A DNA stretch of 64,000 nucleotides, taken from assembly GCA_016793445.1 (NCBI GenBank), contig JAEUME010000018.1, positions 248,001-312,000 on the forward strand, given 5' to 3'. Made by a program: the position numbers and the translations under genes. Under the pieces are notes generated by a model, which saw nothing but the letters and a program-made list of their open reading frames with translations, was not told the origin of the DNA and ran no database searches. Below are positions 27,417-36,139 of this stretch, in pieces. Numbering within the stretch: the stretch's first letter is position 1; every line of letters starts with the position of its first letter. The DNA comes from Hyphomicrobium sp. (GTDB lineage Bacteria > Pseudomonadota > Alphaproteobacteria > Rhizobiales > Hyphomicrobiaceae).

Positions 27417-29876
27417 ATGAGTTTGCCGGGGGAGATGGATGGCGCGCGCGCGACCATGCCGCAAACTGCGGCATTGGCAGCCATCCGCGCGTCCCTCGAT
27501 GCCGAGCGGCCGCGCTTTTTCCTCTGGGCGCCGGTCTGGCTGGGCGTGGGGATCGCGGCCTATTTCGCGTTGCCCTTGGAGCCACAACTTATAACCGCCC
27601 TGGCCCCGGCAGCGCTGTTTATCTGCCTGCTGATGGCCTTGTCGCGCGGCACGCTTTCCGCTTCGCTCGCCATCGGCCTGCTGTTGTCGGGTGTGGGCTT
27701 TCTGTCCGCCAAGCTGCGCGTGGAGGCCGTGCGCGCGCCCGTGCTGCAAAAGCAGATCAACAACGCGGATCTGACCGGCCGCGTGGAACGCGTGGAGCCC
27801 AAGATGCCACGCGGCGAACGCATCACGCTTTGGGTTGAGGATCTGGCTGGCCTTGCCGAAGAGGAGCGGCCGGTGCGCGTCAGGGTGCGCACGTTGAAAA
27901 CGCACAACGCACCCGATAGCGCTGGCGTGAAGCCGGGCATGCGCGTTCGCCTCAAAGCGACACTCTCTCCGCCCGCGAGCCCCGCCATTCCCGGTGGCTT
28001 CGACTTCGCGCGCGCGGCATGGTTCGAGCGTCTCGGCGGGGTGGGCTACACCTACGCGCCGGTCGAAATCCTTCTCCGTTCACCCGCGCCCGGCTGGTCA
28101 GCGCGCTACAATGAGATCGTGGAGGATATTCGCGCCGGGCTTAACGCGCGCATCAAGGCGGTGCTGCCGGGAGAGACGGGTGCGATCGCGGCCGCATTGA
28201 TCACCGGCGAGCGCGGCGGCATCTCGGAGGCAACGAATAACGCCTATCGCAACGCGGGGCTCTTTCACATCCTGTCGATCTCAGGACTGCACATGGTGAT
28301 CATGGCGGGCGCGGTGTTTTTCTGCGTGCGTCTCCTGCTTGCCGCGCTGCCCGGCATTGCGCTGCGCTTTTCCATCAAGAAGTGGGCGGCCCTTGCAGGC
28401 ATCATCGGCGCGCTTGCCTATCTGGCGATCTCAGGGGGCGCCTTCGCGACAGTGCGCAGCGCCGTGCAGATCATCATTATGTTTCTGGCGATCCTGCTCG
28501 ATCGCCCCGCGCTTGCGCTGCGCAACGTCGCGCTCGCCGCCTTCATCATCCTGCTGCTGTTTCCCGAAAGTCTGTTCGATCCAGGCTTTCAGATGTCCTT
28601 TGCCGCCGTGACCGGACTGGTCGGCGCCTATGAAGGCGTGCGCAGCCGTTTCGCAAATCTTTCCGAGCCCCACCCCGTCTTGCGCGTCGTGATGTTCTTT
28701 GGCGGCATCGTGCTCTCGACGCTCGTGGCGAGCTTTGCTGTCGCGCCGTTTGCCGCCTACCACTTCCATCAGAGTCAGCAATACGCGGTGCTCGCCAATC
28801 TGCTGGCCATCCCGATCTGCAACTTCGCCGTAATGCCCGCGGCCCTCGCTGCGCTGATCCTGATGCCGCTGGGGCTGGAGGCCATCGCGCTCATTCCCAT
28901 GGGGGCCGGTATCGACGCCATGACGTGGTGCGCCGGGCTTGTTGCCAAGCTCCCCGGTTCGGTGGCGCATATCCCCGCCATTCCGACGCCCGCGTTCGTG
29001 CTCATTGTGGCAGGCGGCCTATGGGTCATTTTGTGGCGCGGCCGGGTGCGCGCGCTGGGCGCAGCTCTCGCCATTGCCGGGTTGTTGGCGGCCCCGGTCA
29101 TGCCTCGGCCCGATGTCCTGATTGCGCGTGGCGGAGACCTGGTTGCCGTGCGCGGCGCTGACGGAAGGTTGTCGGCGTTGCCGGCCCGCCAGTCGAAATT
29201 CGAGCTTGGGCGCTGGCTGGAGCACGACGGCGACGGCCGCTCGCCACGCGACGCGGCCAATGCCCAGGGCTTCACGTGCGACAGCATTGGCTGCGTGGCC
29301 CGGCTGAAGGGTGCGCGTCTGGCGGTGGCCCGTCATCCGGCGGCGATCGGAGAGGATTGCGCGCACGCCGACATCGTTGTGCTGAATGTGCCGCGGCCTA
29401 AGCGCGGATGCGTCGCGCGCGGCACGGTCATCGACTTCTTCGATGTCTGGCGGAATGGTACGCACGCGCTTTATCTGGAGCGGGAAGGTGGCGGCGACGC
29501 TGCATCTCCCGCAAAGTTTGAGTCCCGCTCCGCTCATCCTGTCTTGCGCATTGATACTGTCGCGCGCCATCGCGGAGACCGGCCCTGGTCGCAGATGCGC
29601 CCCCCGAAACCGCCGATGCCGCGTCTCAAGTTGGAAGAGACCGGTGGGCCCGACGCCGAAGTTTCAAAAGGGAAGGCGGTGCCGTCCCGTGATGTGGGTC
29701 TGCGCCGCCTGCCGCACTATACCCAGAAGCCGGAATGGCTCGCGCCCTTGCCGCCGCGTCCGGAGATCGAGGACGACGACGGGAGCCAGGATGCAGACGC
29801 CGCGGCGGGTGATCCTGTATCGGAGGCCGATAGCGTGGAGGATACGGGCGCAGACCAACCGGGCACACCGCGCTGA
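27417..29876 (+). CDS. ComEC/Rec2 family DNA-uptake channel protein
   Basis: The protein, 819 aa, is a polytopic inner-membrane protein of the competence family. A DUF4131-like N-terminal part with a soluble OB-like segment (about residues 115-215, [22 protein letters not shown]) leads to the competence domain near residues 255-540, which has the hallmark [20 protein letters not shown] and [12 protein letters not shown]. The remainder is a periplasmic C-terminal region and a charged, proline-rich tail. The metallo-beta-lactamase domain found in Gram-positive ComEC is not seen, as is usual in Alphaproteobacteria. Other competence genes are not in the window, so DNA uptake is not established. 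Confidence 0.88.
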   Translation: MSLPGEMDGARATMPQTAALAAIRASLDAERPRFFLWAPVWLGVGIAAYFALPLEPQLITALAPAALFICLLMALSRGTLSASLAIGLLLSGVGFLSAKLRVEAVRAPVLQKQINNADLTGRVERVEPKMPRGERITLWVEDLAGLAEEERPVRVRVRTLKTHNAPDSAGVKPGMRVRLKATLSPPASPAIPGGFDFARAAWFERLGGVGYTYAPVEILLRSPAPGWSARYNEIVEDIRAGLNARIKAVLPGETGAIAAALITGERGGISEATNNAYRNAGLFHILSISGLHMVIMAGAVFFCVRLLLAALPGIALRFSIKKWAALAGIIGALAYLAISGGAFATVRSAVQIIIMFLAILLDRPALALRNVALAAFIILLLFPESLFDPGFQMSFAAVTGLVGAYEGVRSRFANLSEPHPVLRVVMFFGGIVLSTLVASFAVAPFAAYHFHQSQQYAVLANLLAIPICNFAVMPAALAALILMPLGLEAIALIPMGAGIDAMTWCAGLVAKLPGSVAHIPAIPTPAFVLIVAGGLWVILWRGRVRALGAALAIAGLLAAPVMPRPDVLIARGGDLVAVRGADGRLSALPARQSKFELGRWLEHDGDGRSPRDAANAQGFTCDSIGCVARLKGARLAVARHPAAIGEDCAHADIVVLNVPRPKRGCVARGTVIDFFDVWRNGTHALYLEREGGGDAASPAKFESRSAHPVLRIDTVARHRGDRPWSQMRPPKPPMPRLKLEETGGPDAEVSKGKAVPSRDVGLRRLPHYTQKPEWLAPLPPRPEIEDDDGSQDADAAAGDPVSEADSVEDTGADQPGTPR

Positions 29877-29922
29877 ACCCAGGAACCTTGCGCGCTGAAA
29901 CAAGGGAGACTGCGCCCGCCGA

Positions 29923-30630
29923 TCAATAACGGCGCAGCAGGCCGACGAGGCGTCCCTGGATGTCGACCTGATCGGGCCCGAAAATGCGCGTCTTGAATTC
30001 CGGGTTCGCCGCTTCCAGCGCGATTGTGGAGCCTTTCTTGCGCAACCGCTTCAGCGTTGCTTCTTCCTTTTCCACCAGGGCTACGACGATGTCGCCGTTC
30101 TCGGCGCTATCGCAGCGGCGGATGATGACCGTATCGCCGTCATGAATGCCGGCCTCGATCATGGAATCGCCTTTTACCTCCAGCGCGAAGTGCTCGCCGT
30201 TGGTGAGCAGGTCGGGCGGTACGGCGATGTCGTGGGTATGGTTCTGGATCGCCGAGATCGGCGTGCCGGCGGCGATGCGGCCCATGACGGGCACGGAGAC
30301 CGTGCGGGAATCGATGACGTGGGAGGGCGGGGGCGGCGCGATGTTGGACCTTGGCGGCGCGGAGCCTTCGATGACGCTCGGCTGGAAGCCTCGCTTTTGC
30401 GCGGCCACCGTCTCGTTCTCCGGCAGTTTGATCACCTCGATGGCGCGGGCCCGGTGTGGCAGGCGGCGGATGAACCCGCGTTCGACCAGCGCCGTGATGA
30501 GGCGGTGTATGCCCGACTTCGACTTGAGATCGAGCGCATCTTTCATCTCATCGAAGGAGGGCGGCACGCCGCGCTCCTGCATGCGTTCGTGAATGAACAA
30601 AAGCAGCTCTTTTTGTTTTTCAGTCAGCAT
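29923..30630 (-). CDS. lexA: SOS repressor LexA
   Basis: LexA, 235 aa, represses the SOS regulon and self-cleaves with RecA. The N-terminal winged helix starts [17 protein letters not shown], with recognition-helix stretch [19 protein letters not shown] typical of the alphaproteobacterial form. The cleavage site is Ala121-Gly122 in [10 protein letters not shown], the nucleophile Ser156 is in GDSMIEAGI, and the general base Lys194 is in [14 protein letters not shown] lies before the ATG at 30630. An SOS box sits in the promoter, indicating autoregulation. The gene is convergent with comEC. Confidence 0.97.
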   Translation of the reverse strand: MLTEKQKELLLFIHERMQERGVPPSFDEMKDALDLKSKSGIHRLITALVERGFIRRLPHRARAIEVIKLPENETVAAQKRGFQPSVIEGSAPPRSNIAPPPPSHVIDSRTVSVPVMGRIAAGTPISAIQNHTHDIAVPPDLLTNGEHFALEVKGDSMIEAGIHDGDTVIIRRCDSAENGDIVVALVEKEEATLKRLRKKGSTIALEAANPEFKTRIFGPDQVDIQGRLVGLLRRY

Positions 30631-30732
30631 CGGGCTTTCCTGGTTGAGGGGGCGATCGTGGCACACCGGAAACGTTCACCGGTTGAGTCACGGAACGCCT
30701 GCGGGTACAAATCGTAAATGTACCCTACACGT

Positions 30733-30747
30733 TCCTAAATCGTTCCG
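30733..30747 (-). promoter_or_regulatory. LexA-binding SOS box within the lexA promoter
   Basis: The direct repeat GTTC-N7-GTTC (read GAAC-N7-GAAC on the gene strand) is the established alphaproteobacterial SOS box. On the minus strand it lies in the 17-base spacer between TTGCGG (30752-30747) and TAGGGT (30729-30724), a plausible -35/-10 pair, so LexA bound there would block RNA polymerase. The promoter is about 95 bases upstream of the lexA start codon. Confidence 0.85.
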
Positions 30748-30805
30748 CAAGGGATTGGAGACGCGGGGTAGTGTCTCAAGACACTACCAGAGGGCGCGCG
30801 CAGCG

Positions 30806-31939
30806 CTACTCGACCGGCTCTCCGACGACTCCGGCCGGAATCGACAGGATCGATTTGCCAAGGGCATTCGCGGCGTCGATGACGCCGGCCTTGCTCACCT
30901 CTTCCGACCGCAGGCCCCGGCCGATGGCGGCGATCACCGGTCCCGACTCGGCGAACTTGTCGTGATTGAGCGAGCCGCCAGCCTGGATATTGCTCAGGTC
31001 GATGACGCGCACATTGTAGCGCAGGGCACCCGCAATAACGCGTGGGTCGGTGGCCGAGACGTTGCCGACGCGCGTGACGTTGCCTGCGAGGAATGAGGAC
31101 AGGTTCAAGGCCTTGTCATCCCCCGAAACCATTACCGTGATCGGCTGGCGCAAAGGCCCGATGACGTCGAGCTGGGTGCGGAAGACGTTGATGTCGATAT
31201 CGGGTGAGGCGAGCACCACATGGTTGAGCTTTCCGTTAAAATGGCCATGGCCCTTCATCGCGGCCTGGCGCAGCGTCTCGACGGCAAGCCAATTGCCCAT
31301 GGAATGGGCCAGAATGTTGATCTCGTGTACCTCGGGGATCGCCGCGATCTTCTGTAGCGTGTGTTCCAGATGGTCGCGGGAGAAGGTGCTCGACTCGCGG
31401 TCGGCAAGATAGAGCTGCGCCTTGCCGCGCGATGGCCAGGCAAACAGCACACCGGTTTCTTGCACCCCGCCGTCGTGCAGGATCTGGGCGAAGCGGTAGA
31501 CGCTTTCCTGATAGAGGTTGTTGTAGCCGTGCACGAAGACGAGCACGGCTCCTGCATCGCGCTCCCCGCTGCGCGCCCGCCGCCGGATCTGGGCGATGAA
31601 CTGCTCTTCGTCGAGTGGATCGCGGGCCGTCGTCATGAAGTTCAGGGCAGGATCGGCGGGACCGGTATCGGGCCACTCGACGCTGCCGACCTGATGCTCC
31701 CGTGGGATCGAAATCTCGAGAGCTTCAAAGTTGAGCGCGTCGGCGCGGCCAGCGGTCATGGCCGTGGGATCCTCAGGCCGGCCGCGCTCACGGGTCGTCG
31801 CGACCAGAATGTCGGCTTTTGCCGTGTAGGACGGCGTGCGTTCTGCTGGCCACAGCACGCGGTCGGGTGGGCGCGGTGCGCATCCCGAAAGCAGCAGCAT
31901 GCCCGCTGCCACGATCAATCCTAGGACTCGATATGCCAT
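30806..31939 (-). CDS. Lipoprotein alpha/beta hydrolase (DUF900 family)
   Basis: The protein is about 377 aa. The N-terminal lipobox LLLSGC predicts a lipid-anchored envelope protein. The hydrolase fold carries VLVFVHGYNNLYQES as the oxyanion strand, the nucleophile elbow ILAHSMGNWLAVE with its serine, an acidic segment LASPDIDINVF and a late histidine (GGSLNHDKFAE). This set matches the DUF900 group of predicted esterases or lipases, whose substrates are unknown. A TTG seven codons upstream is an alternative start; neither has a clear ribosome-binding site. A perfect stem-loop (30769-30790, GGTAGTGTCT/AGACACTACC) lies just after the stop and may end transcription. Confidence 0.82.
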   Translation of the reverse strand: MAYRVLGLIVAAGMLLLSGCAPRPPDRVLWPAERTPSYTAKADILVATTRERGRPEDPTAMTAGRADALNFEALEISIPREHQVGSVEWPDTGPADPALNFMTTARDPLDEEQFIAQIRRRARSGERDAGAVLVFVHGYNNLYQESVYRFAQILHDGGVQETGVLFAWPSRGKAQLYLADRESSTFSRDHLEHTLQKIAAIPEVHEINILAHSMGNWLAVETLRQAAMKGHGHFNGKLNHVVLASPDIDINVFRTQLDVIGPLRQPITVMVSGDDKALNLSSFLAGNVTRVGNVSATDPRVIAGALRYNVRVIDLSNIQAGGSLNHDKFAESGPVIAAIGRGLRSEEVSKAGVIDAANALGKSILSIPAGVVGEPVE

Positions 31940-32102
31940 GGCGCCAAAAAGATGTTTCAAAGGGTTCTAACGTCAACGCCGCCGGCCTCAAATAGCCTTC
32001 CGGAGAGCGGCGAGAGACAGGCCGGCGAGCGTATCAAAAATGTCGCTAGTGCCGAGAGATTGCGGGTAAGGGGCCGTCAGAGCCCGCTCTCGGTGAACCC
32101 CT

Positions 32103-32480
32103 TTAGCTCAGGCTGAGCAGTTTGCCCTCGATTTGCACCTTGCAGGACTCCAGGTTGAACAGGATCTCGTCGATGTCGTGGATTTGGCTTTCCAATTCTG
32201 CGACCGATCGCTTGGGAGCACGGGCCTGAATCATGCCGAACAGACGGCGCAGGGAGGCAACCAGTCCTGTCTTCCTGCGGTCCGTGCGCGTCCCTTGCGC
32301 GCGTTCGGCCGCCTCCTTGGCCGTCTTCTGCTGATAGACGAGCGCGCGGCGCTTCAGACCGAACTCATTCTTTTTCTGGCGAATCTCTTTGAGAGCCGTT
32401 TTGCCCTCTGCTGCCGTCGTCACCGCCGCGTGAACCTCGGTACCGAGGATCGAGATGTAGCGTGCAGGCGAGAGCTTCAT
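32103..32480 (-). CDS. Conserved small coiled-coil protein of unknown function
   Basis: The protein is 125 aa, without signal peptide or membrane segment. It is highly charged and mostly helical, with a likely coiled coil in ALKEIRQKKNEFGLKRRALVYQQK and again near the C terminus (AELESQIHDIDEILFNLES). It lies between moeA and the lipoprotein hydrolase on the same strand, 63 bases downstream of moeA, and could be co-transcribed. No family was recognised. Confidence 0.65.
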   Translation of the reverse strand: MKLSPARYISILGTEVHAAVTTAAEGKTALKEIRQKKNEFGLKRRALVYQQKTAKEAAERAQGTRTDRRKTGLVASLRRLFGMIQARAPKRSVAELESQIHDIDEILFNLESCKVQIEGKLLSLS

Positions 32481-32543
32481 GCCTAATGGGTCCCTGTCGC
32501 AAGGGCCCCTCTATAGCGGAATCGCCTTCCCCGGAAAAGCACG

Positions 32544-33782
32544 TCAGAAATCAAGAGGAAGCACGCTGATAAGGCTTCCCTCGGGCAGGGCAGGTGCATC
32601 GGCGGGGATCACCGCGAGGCAGTTGGCTTGCGCGAGCGCGCGCACGAAGGAGCTGTCCTGGCCGCCAAACGGGGTCACGCGCGCCCGTGCGCTGGATGTG
32701 TCCAGCAGCGCACGCATGTAGTGGGTGCGCGGGCCATTGGCTTCGATGGGCACGGTGAGCGTTGCCGAGATCGGCGTGATGGTGTCCGTTCGCCCCAGCA
32801 GGCGGCTGATGAGCGGGACCAGGAAAATGCGCCCCCCGATGATCGACGCCAGGGGATTGCCCGGCAGGCCCAGCACCTTCATGGCGCCGTTCCGGCCGAA
32901 GAAGAGCGGCTTTCCCGGCCGCATCGCGATTTTGTAGAAGTCGAGTTTGGCGCCCCAGGCTTCGAGCGCGGGACGAACGAGGTCGTGATCGCCGACGGAC
33001 GCGCCGCCCGTTGTGACAAGAATGTCCGCGCCCCTCGCCTCCTCGAATTTCTGCGCCAGATCTTCCGGAGTATCGCGCGCGATTCCGATAAGGCGCGCTT
33101 CACCCCCGGCCGCCGCGATCAGGGCGGCAAGACCGTAGGAGTTGGACGCCACGATCTGACCCGCCATGGGCCGGTCCGAGGGCTCGATGAGTTCATCGCC
33201 CGTGGAGAGGATGGCGACCACGGGCTTGCGGACGGTGGCCAGCATGGCGTGTCCGGCCGAAGCCGCCAGCAGAATGTGGCGCGCGGTGAGCCGCGTGCCG
33301 GCGGTGAGCACGCTATCGCCTTCATGGAAGTCGCCGCCGCGCCAGCGCACGTTGGCGCCCTTGTGGGCCAGTTCCAGAATGCGAACCGCATCGGCGCTCG
33401 CGGACGTATTCTCCTGGATGACGATGGTATCGGCGCCGTCGGGCAAAGCCGCGCCCGTGAAGATGCGGACCGCCTCGCCGGGGCGCACGCTGCCCGCGTA
33501 CGGCCAGCCGGCCGCGCTTTCACCGGCAAGCTTCAACGTGACGGGCGCGGCCTTAAGATCAGCCGCGCGCACCGCGTAGCCGTCCATGGAGGAGACGTCG
33601 AAAGGAGGATTGGTCAGTGCCGCCGCCAGATCGTGCGCCAGCGTGCGGCCCGCAGCCTCCGTCAACGGAACGTGTTCGGGGCCGAGCGGGCGCACGCCAT
33701 CGAGCACGCGCGCAAGCGCGTCGTCAACGGGCAGGAGGGCGGATTTGGCGGCGGGCGGGGCGGTCACTGTCGGGGCTGTCAT
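32544..33782 (-). CDS. moeA: Molybdopterin molybdotransferase MoeA
   Basis: MoeA, 412 aa, inserts molybdate into adenylylated molybdopterin in the last steps of molybdenum cofactor synthesis. It contains ALTNPPFDVSSMDGYAVRAAD near the N terminus, VRIFTGAALPDGADTIVIQE, and the MogA/MoeA-fold motifs VAILSTGDELIEP, TTGGASVGDHDLV and VLGLPGNPLAS. It would normally follow moaC directly; here an island of about 3 kb separates the two. Confidence 0.96.
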   Translation of the reverse strand: MTAPTVTAPPAAKSALLPVDDALARVLDGVRPLGPEHVPLTEAAGRTLAHDLAAALTNPPFDVSSMDGYAVRAADLKAAPVTLKLAGESAAGWPYAGSVRPGEAVRIFTGAALPDGADTIVIQENTSASADAVRILELAHKGANVRWRGGDFHEGDSVLTAGTRLTARHILLAASAGHAMLATVRKPVVAILSTGDELIEPSDRPMAGQIVASNSYGLAALIAAAGGEARLIGIARDTPEDLAQKFEEARGADILVTTGGASVGDHDLVRPALEAWGAKLDFYKIAMRPGKPLFFGRNGAMKVLGLPGNPLASIIGGRIFLVPLISRLLGRTDTITPISATLTVPIEANGPRTHYMRALLDTSSARARVTPFGGQDSSFVRALAQANCLAVIPADAPALPEGSLISVLPLDF

Positions 33783-33908
33783 GGCGGGATCAGGATACCC
33801 GACTTTCCCGCCGTTGCCGAGTGCCCCATGAAGGGTGCATCAGGGGTGGAGGTTGGAATCCTGGGTCGCTCGCGGGGCGTGCATGAAAGTGGCCGAAGTC
33901 GCAAAAAG

Positions 33909-34073
33909 ACGCAGGATTGGAAATCAGGCGACAAGCTCTGGATCGTCGAAGTCATCGCGCCGTTTGGTGGTGCGGAATAGATGGTGAAGGACCTCAAGGA
34001 CAAGGTGTTTCCGTCGCGGCAGCTGAGTTTTCTCGCTGTCACCAAGGATGGCAAGCAGGTGAGGGTGTTGTGA
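33909..34073 (+). pseudogene. 3' remnant of an HlyC-type toxin-activating lysine-acyltransferase gene, copy 1
   Basis: In frame with the TGA at 34071-34073 the sequence reads DWKSGDKLWIVEVIAPFGGAE, then a TAG at 33978-33980, then MVKDLKDKVFPSRQLSFLAV. The part 'SG(D/E)(K/R)LW(I/L)V(E/D)(V/L)(I/V)APFGGAEEM.KDL' is the usual C-terminal signature of HlyC-family acyltransferases, which activate RTX toxins by acylating lysines. The rest of the gene (about 100 N-terminal residues) is absent, and the TAG replaces GAG found in copy 2 at 34922-35050. It is a remnant and cannot encode an enzyme. The family call rests on this C-terminal motif only. Confidence 0.6.
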
Positions 34074-34123
34074 CGGTGATGACCCCATCGACAGAGGCAC
34101 TAAACGCCGACGGAGGATGTCGT

Positions 34124-34567
34124 ATGAAATTTCGTGAAGACAGTGAAACGCGGTATTCACTGATTTCAGAGGATGGCCGTTTCAAAATGCGTTCTGAGTC
34201 GCGGGACGCCGGTCAAGGCAAAGTCTTTTACGAATTTGCTTGGGAGCTAGAGCCTAGACTGTTCGCAGTGGTCCTTGCTGACAAGGTCCTGTCCTATGGC
34301 AGCGGCCCGCGAACGGTAGATGTCACGATCGACATGGCTGAACTCAAGCGAAGCATGACGCAAGACAAATATCTCGATCAGATCAAAAGAACGATGTCGG
34401 ATGATGATTTGTATGAACTGGGAGAGATCATCGCTCAGGCTCTTCCCGAATTTTACAAGCCTCGCATACCGACTAAAGACGGCCTGATCGTTAATGTATC
34501 TCTGAAGTTCGACGGCGGCGAGGTTCGCAAATACCGGAACGGCAAATGCGACGTGAGGAGTTTGTGA
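34124..34567 (+). CDS. Unknown protein, candidate immunity protein in a toxin-associated cassette
   Basis: The protein is 147 aa, cytoplasmic by composition, with mixed alpha/beta character: MKFREDSETRYSLISEDG at the start, FYEFAWELEPRLFAVVLADK in the middle, an acidic helix (TMSDDDLYELGEIIAQAL) and the end KYRNGKCDVRSL. The strong GGAGG eight bases before the ATG at 34124 decides the start. It begins 51 bases after the first HlyC-like remnant and ends next to a DUF1629-like fragment. Codon use is less GC-biased than that of flanking genes. No family was recognised; the immunity suggestion is by context only. Confidence 0.55.
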   Translation: MKFREDSETRYSLISEDGRFKMRSESRDAGQGKVFYEFAWELEPRLFAVVLADKVLSYGSGPRTVDVTIDMAELKRSMTQDKYLDQIKRTMSDDDLYELGEIIAQALPEFYKPRIPTKDGLIVNVSLKFDGGEVRKYRNGKCDVRSL

Positions 34568-34847
34568 TGATTTTTACAGATCTGGCGGCGCAACGCATGT
34601 CATCCGCGCGGATGAGGTCGTGGTCGAAAAATCGGACGTTCAGTGGAAGGTTAACAAATACAGTCCGAACAAAGTCTGGAGGAAGAGAGGGGCCATGGCG
34701 CTGCCATTGGCCTCCATTAAAGGCAAGCACCTTTGGCGCAACCGGCCGTGCATGATGTACTGCATGTCGGGTGAGCTGCATGACCGGCTTCAGGAGCGCA
34801 ATCTCCTGGGCGGGCTTGAGCTCGAAAAACAAATCGTCGTCGGATAG
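34557..34847 (+). pseudogene. C-terminal fragment resembling DUF1629-type immunity proteins
   Basis: An open frame without a usable start codon runs to the TAG at 34845-34847. It reads like the end of a DUF1629 (Imm11-like) immunity protein: THVIRADEVVVEKSDVQWKV near the start, then KGKHLWRNRPCMMYCMSGEL and HDRLQERNLLGGLELEKQIV. In that family the end has a DVEW-type segment, a 'G.HLWR' strand and a 'vSgeL.drL...gLtGl.le' helix, all visible here. The N-terminal half is missing and the 5' end overlaps the preceding gene's stop, so this is probably a truncated gene. It has not been tested by alignment. Confidence 0.45.
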
Positions 34848-34921
34848 CTGTAACGCAGGGGCGCCTTGCGGCATACGTATTAGAACGTATAAGGATTATC
34901 AACGCGCACACATCGCCCGTC

Positions 34922-35050
34922 GTCGAAGTCATCGCGCCGTTCGGTGGCGCGGAAGAGATGGTGAAGGATCTCAAGGACAAGGTGTTCCCGTCGCGGCCGG
35001 TGAGTTTTCTCGCTGTCACCAAGGACGGCAAGCAGGTGAGGGTGATGTGA
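34922..35050 (+). pseudogene. 3' remnant of an HlyC-type acyltransferase gene, copy 2
   Basis: The frame reads VEVIAPFGGAEEMVKDLKDK then VFPSRPVSFLAVTKDGKQVR and a TGA at 35048-35050. It repeats copy 1 at about nine bases in ten over 128 bases (33944-34071 versus 34920-35047), with most differences at third codon positions, so the reading frame was under selection when the copies diverged. Homology starts abruptly at CGTCGAAGTC, where unrelated sequence joins, which marks a recombination breakpoint. Like copy 1 it lacks the N-terminal three quarters. Confidence 0.6.
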
Positions 35051-35131
35051 TGTGGCAATTCAGCCGATATACGTTGCTATTGTTCCACTTTGATCGCAGG
35101 TCTCTTTGAGTGGGTATAGAGGTAAGCATCC

Positions 35132-35494
35132 ATGCAAATTGATATGAAGCGTGGCTTATATATTTGGACACAAGAAGAGGTTGATAAATATGCCGACCTA
35201 CTTGACGAGATCACGAAAGATGATCCGAATTTCGAGAGAAGAATCCTGGACGTCCGCGATTTGGCCTTCGCATGCGGCGAAGAATCCGCCTTAGATCCCG
35301 GTTCCGCTATCGCAGAAATTCTGGAAGCCGATCGGCAAATCGTACGCCGGGTCGCGGGTCGTTATCGGTCGGACTGGTCTTCGAATGAGATACTCCAATT
35401 TCATCAATTCTGCTGGAATCATAGCGATCGTGATCTGGAATTTGATGTACGGGAAGCGGAACATGCTGCACGACGAAGATATGGTCTACAGTAG
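35132..35494 (+). CDS. Unknown acidic protein, candidate immunity or effector-associated protein
   Basis: The protein is 120 aa, rich in Asp and Glu, with an N-terminal region YIWTQEEVDKYADLLDEITK and a C-terminal charged helix (DLEFDVREAEHAARRRYGLQ). There is no signal peptide or membrane segment. AGAGG precedes the ATG with good spacing. It begins 81 bases after the second HlyC-like remnant, mirroring the position of the 34124 gene after the first. The region is clearly AT-richer than the flanking housekeeping genes. No family was recognised; an immunity role is only suggested by position and size. Confidence 0.55.
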   Translation: MQIDMKRGLYIWTQEEVDKYADLLDEITKDDPNFERRILDVRDLAFACGEESALDPGSAIAEILEADRQIVRRVAGRYRSDWSSNEILQFHQFCWNHSDRDLEFDVREAEHAARRRYGLQ

Positions 35495-35542
35495 CGGCAA
35501 AAAATTCGAAATCTGATTTCGCCTAATGATGGTGGGGAACTC

Positions 35543-36139
35543 ATGGCCAATAACAAAGTTTGGTTTTTCGACACGACCGATCTTGCCAAACTTGGCCGCG
35601 CGGGGCAGCTGTGGATTCTCGACGCCTTGCCGGGAATAGTGGTAATATCGAAAGAAGTTTATTCAGAGCTCCGTGATGGAATCGGAAACCAAGGAGCGGG
35701 TGCGGCATACGCGTGGCTCGAATTGAACAAGTCCGATACGGCGCATTACGAGATTTCTGACACCTATCTCACACGAGATGAACGAGCGGCTATTTGGGGC
35801 AGCGCGACGGATGCAGGTGAGAAATCTATAGCTTCAATTGTCGGCGCGATAAGAGGGATGGGAATCCTCGATGGTACGGCTGGGACGGTGCTTGCGGATA
35901 TAATATTCGTAGTGTCGGACAGTCCAGATTCTCGTGCCGTTACCGGAAATTATTTCGGCGCAGATGCGGTTTTTAATGACTATGAGGCTGTTGGTTCACT
36001 GTTGTTGAATGGATACATCTCTCCTGCTGATTATTTCTTGGAGAAATGCAGCGCGTTGGACCATCACTTCCCGGCCAAAGCGAGCCGAGCTACGGAGGAA
36101 CACCTTTCTCAGGGTCGCCGAACAAACGGTGCCGAATGA
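35543..36139 (+). CDS. PIN-like nuclease-fold protein, possible toxin
   Basis: The protein is 198 aa. The pattern fits a PIN-domain ribonuclease: VWFFDTTDLAKLGRAGQLW with Asp10 at the end of the first strand, VVISKEVYSEL with Glu42, TDAGEKSIASIVGAI with Asp90/Glu93 in the usual 'D.GE..AI' helix, and ADIIFVVSDSPDSRAV with Asp126 and Asp129 on the fourth strand. PIN domains cut RNA and serve as toxins in VapBC modules and as tips of polymorphic toxins. GGGGAAC precedes the ATG. The stop overlaps the next gene (ATGA), implying a coupled partner. The fold call is by motif reading and is not certain. Confidence 0.55.
   Translation: MANNKVWFFDTTDLAKLGRAGQLWILDALPGIVVISKEVYSELRDGIGNQGAGAAYAWLELNKSDTAHYEISDTYLTRDERAAIWGSATDAGEKSIASIVGAIRGMGILDGTAGTVLADIIFVVSDSPDSRAVTGNYFGADAVFNDYEAVGSLLLNGYISPADYFLEKCSALDHHFPAKASRATEEHLSQGRRTNGAE

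Noticed and set aside
27321..27905. Upstream in-frame extension of gltX by 195 codons
   Set aside because: GluRS homology begins at the ATG at 27320 and the extension lies antisense to comEC.
30769..30790. Perfect palindrome GGTAGTGTCT...AGACACTACC near the SOS box
   Set aside because: It was considered as a second operator, but it does not match the SOS box, and its position just after the hydrolase stop fits a transcript-end hairpin better.
33783..33908. Possible further HlyC coding sequence upstream of copy 1
   Set aside because: The frame is open, but the translation shows no HlyC-like motif before DWKSGDKLW and it overlaps the promoter side of moeA.
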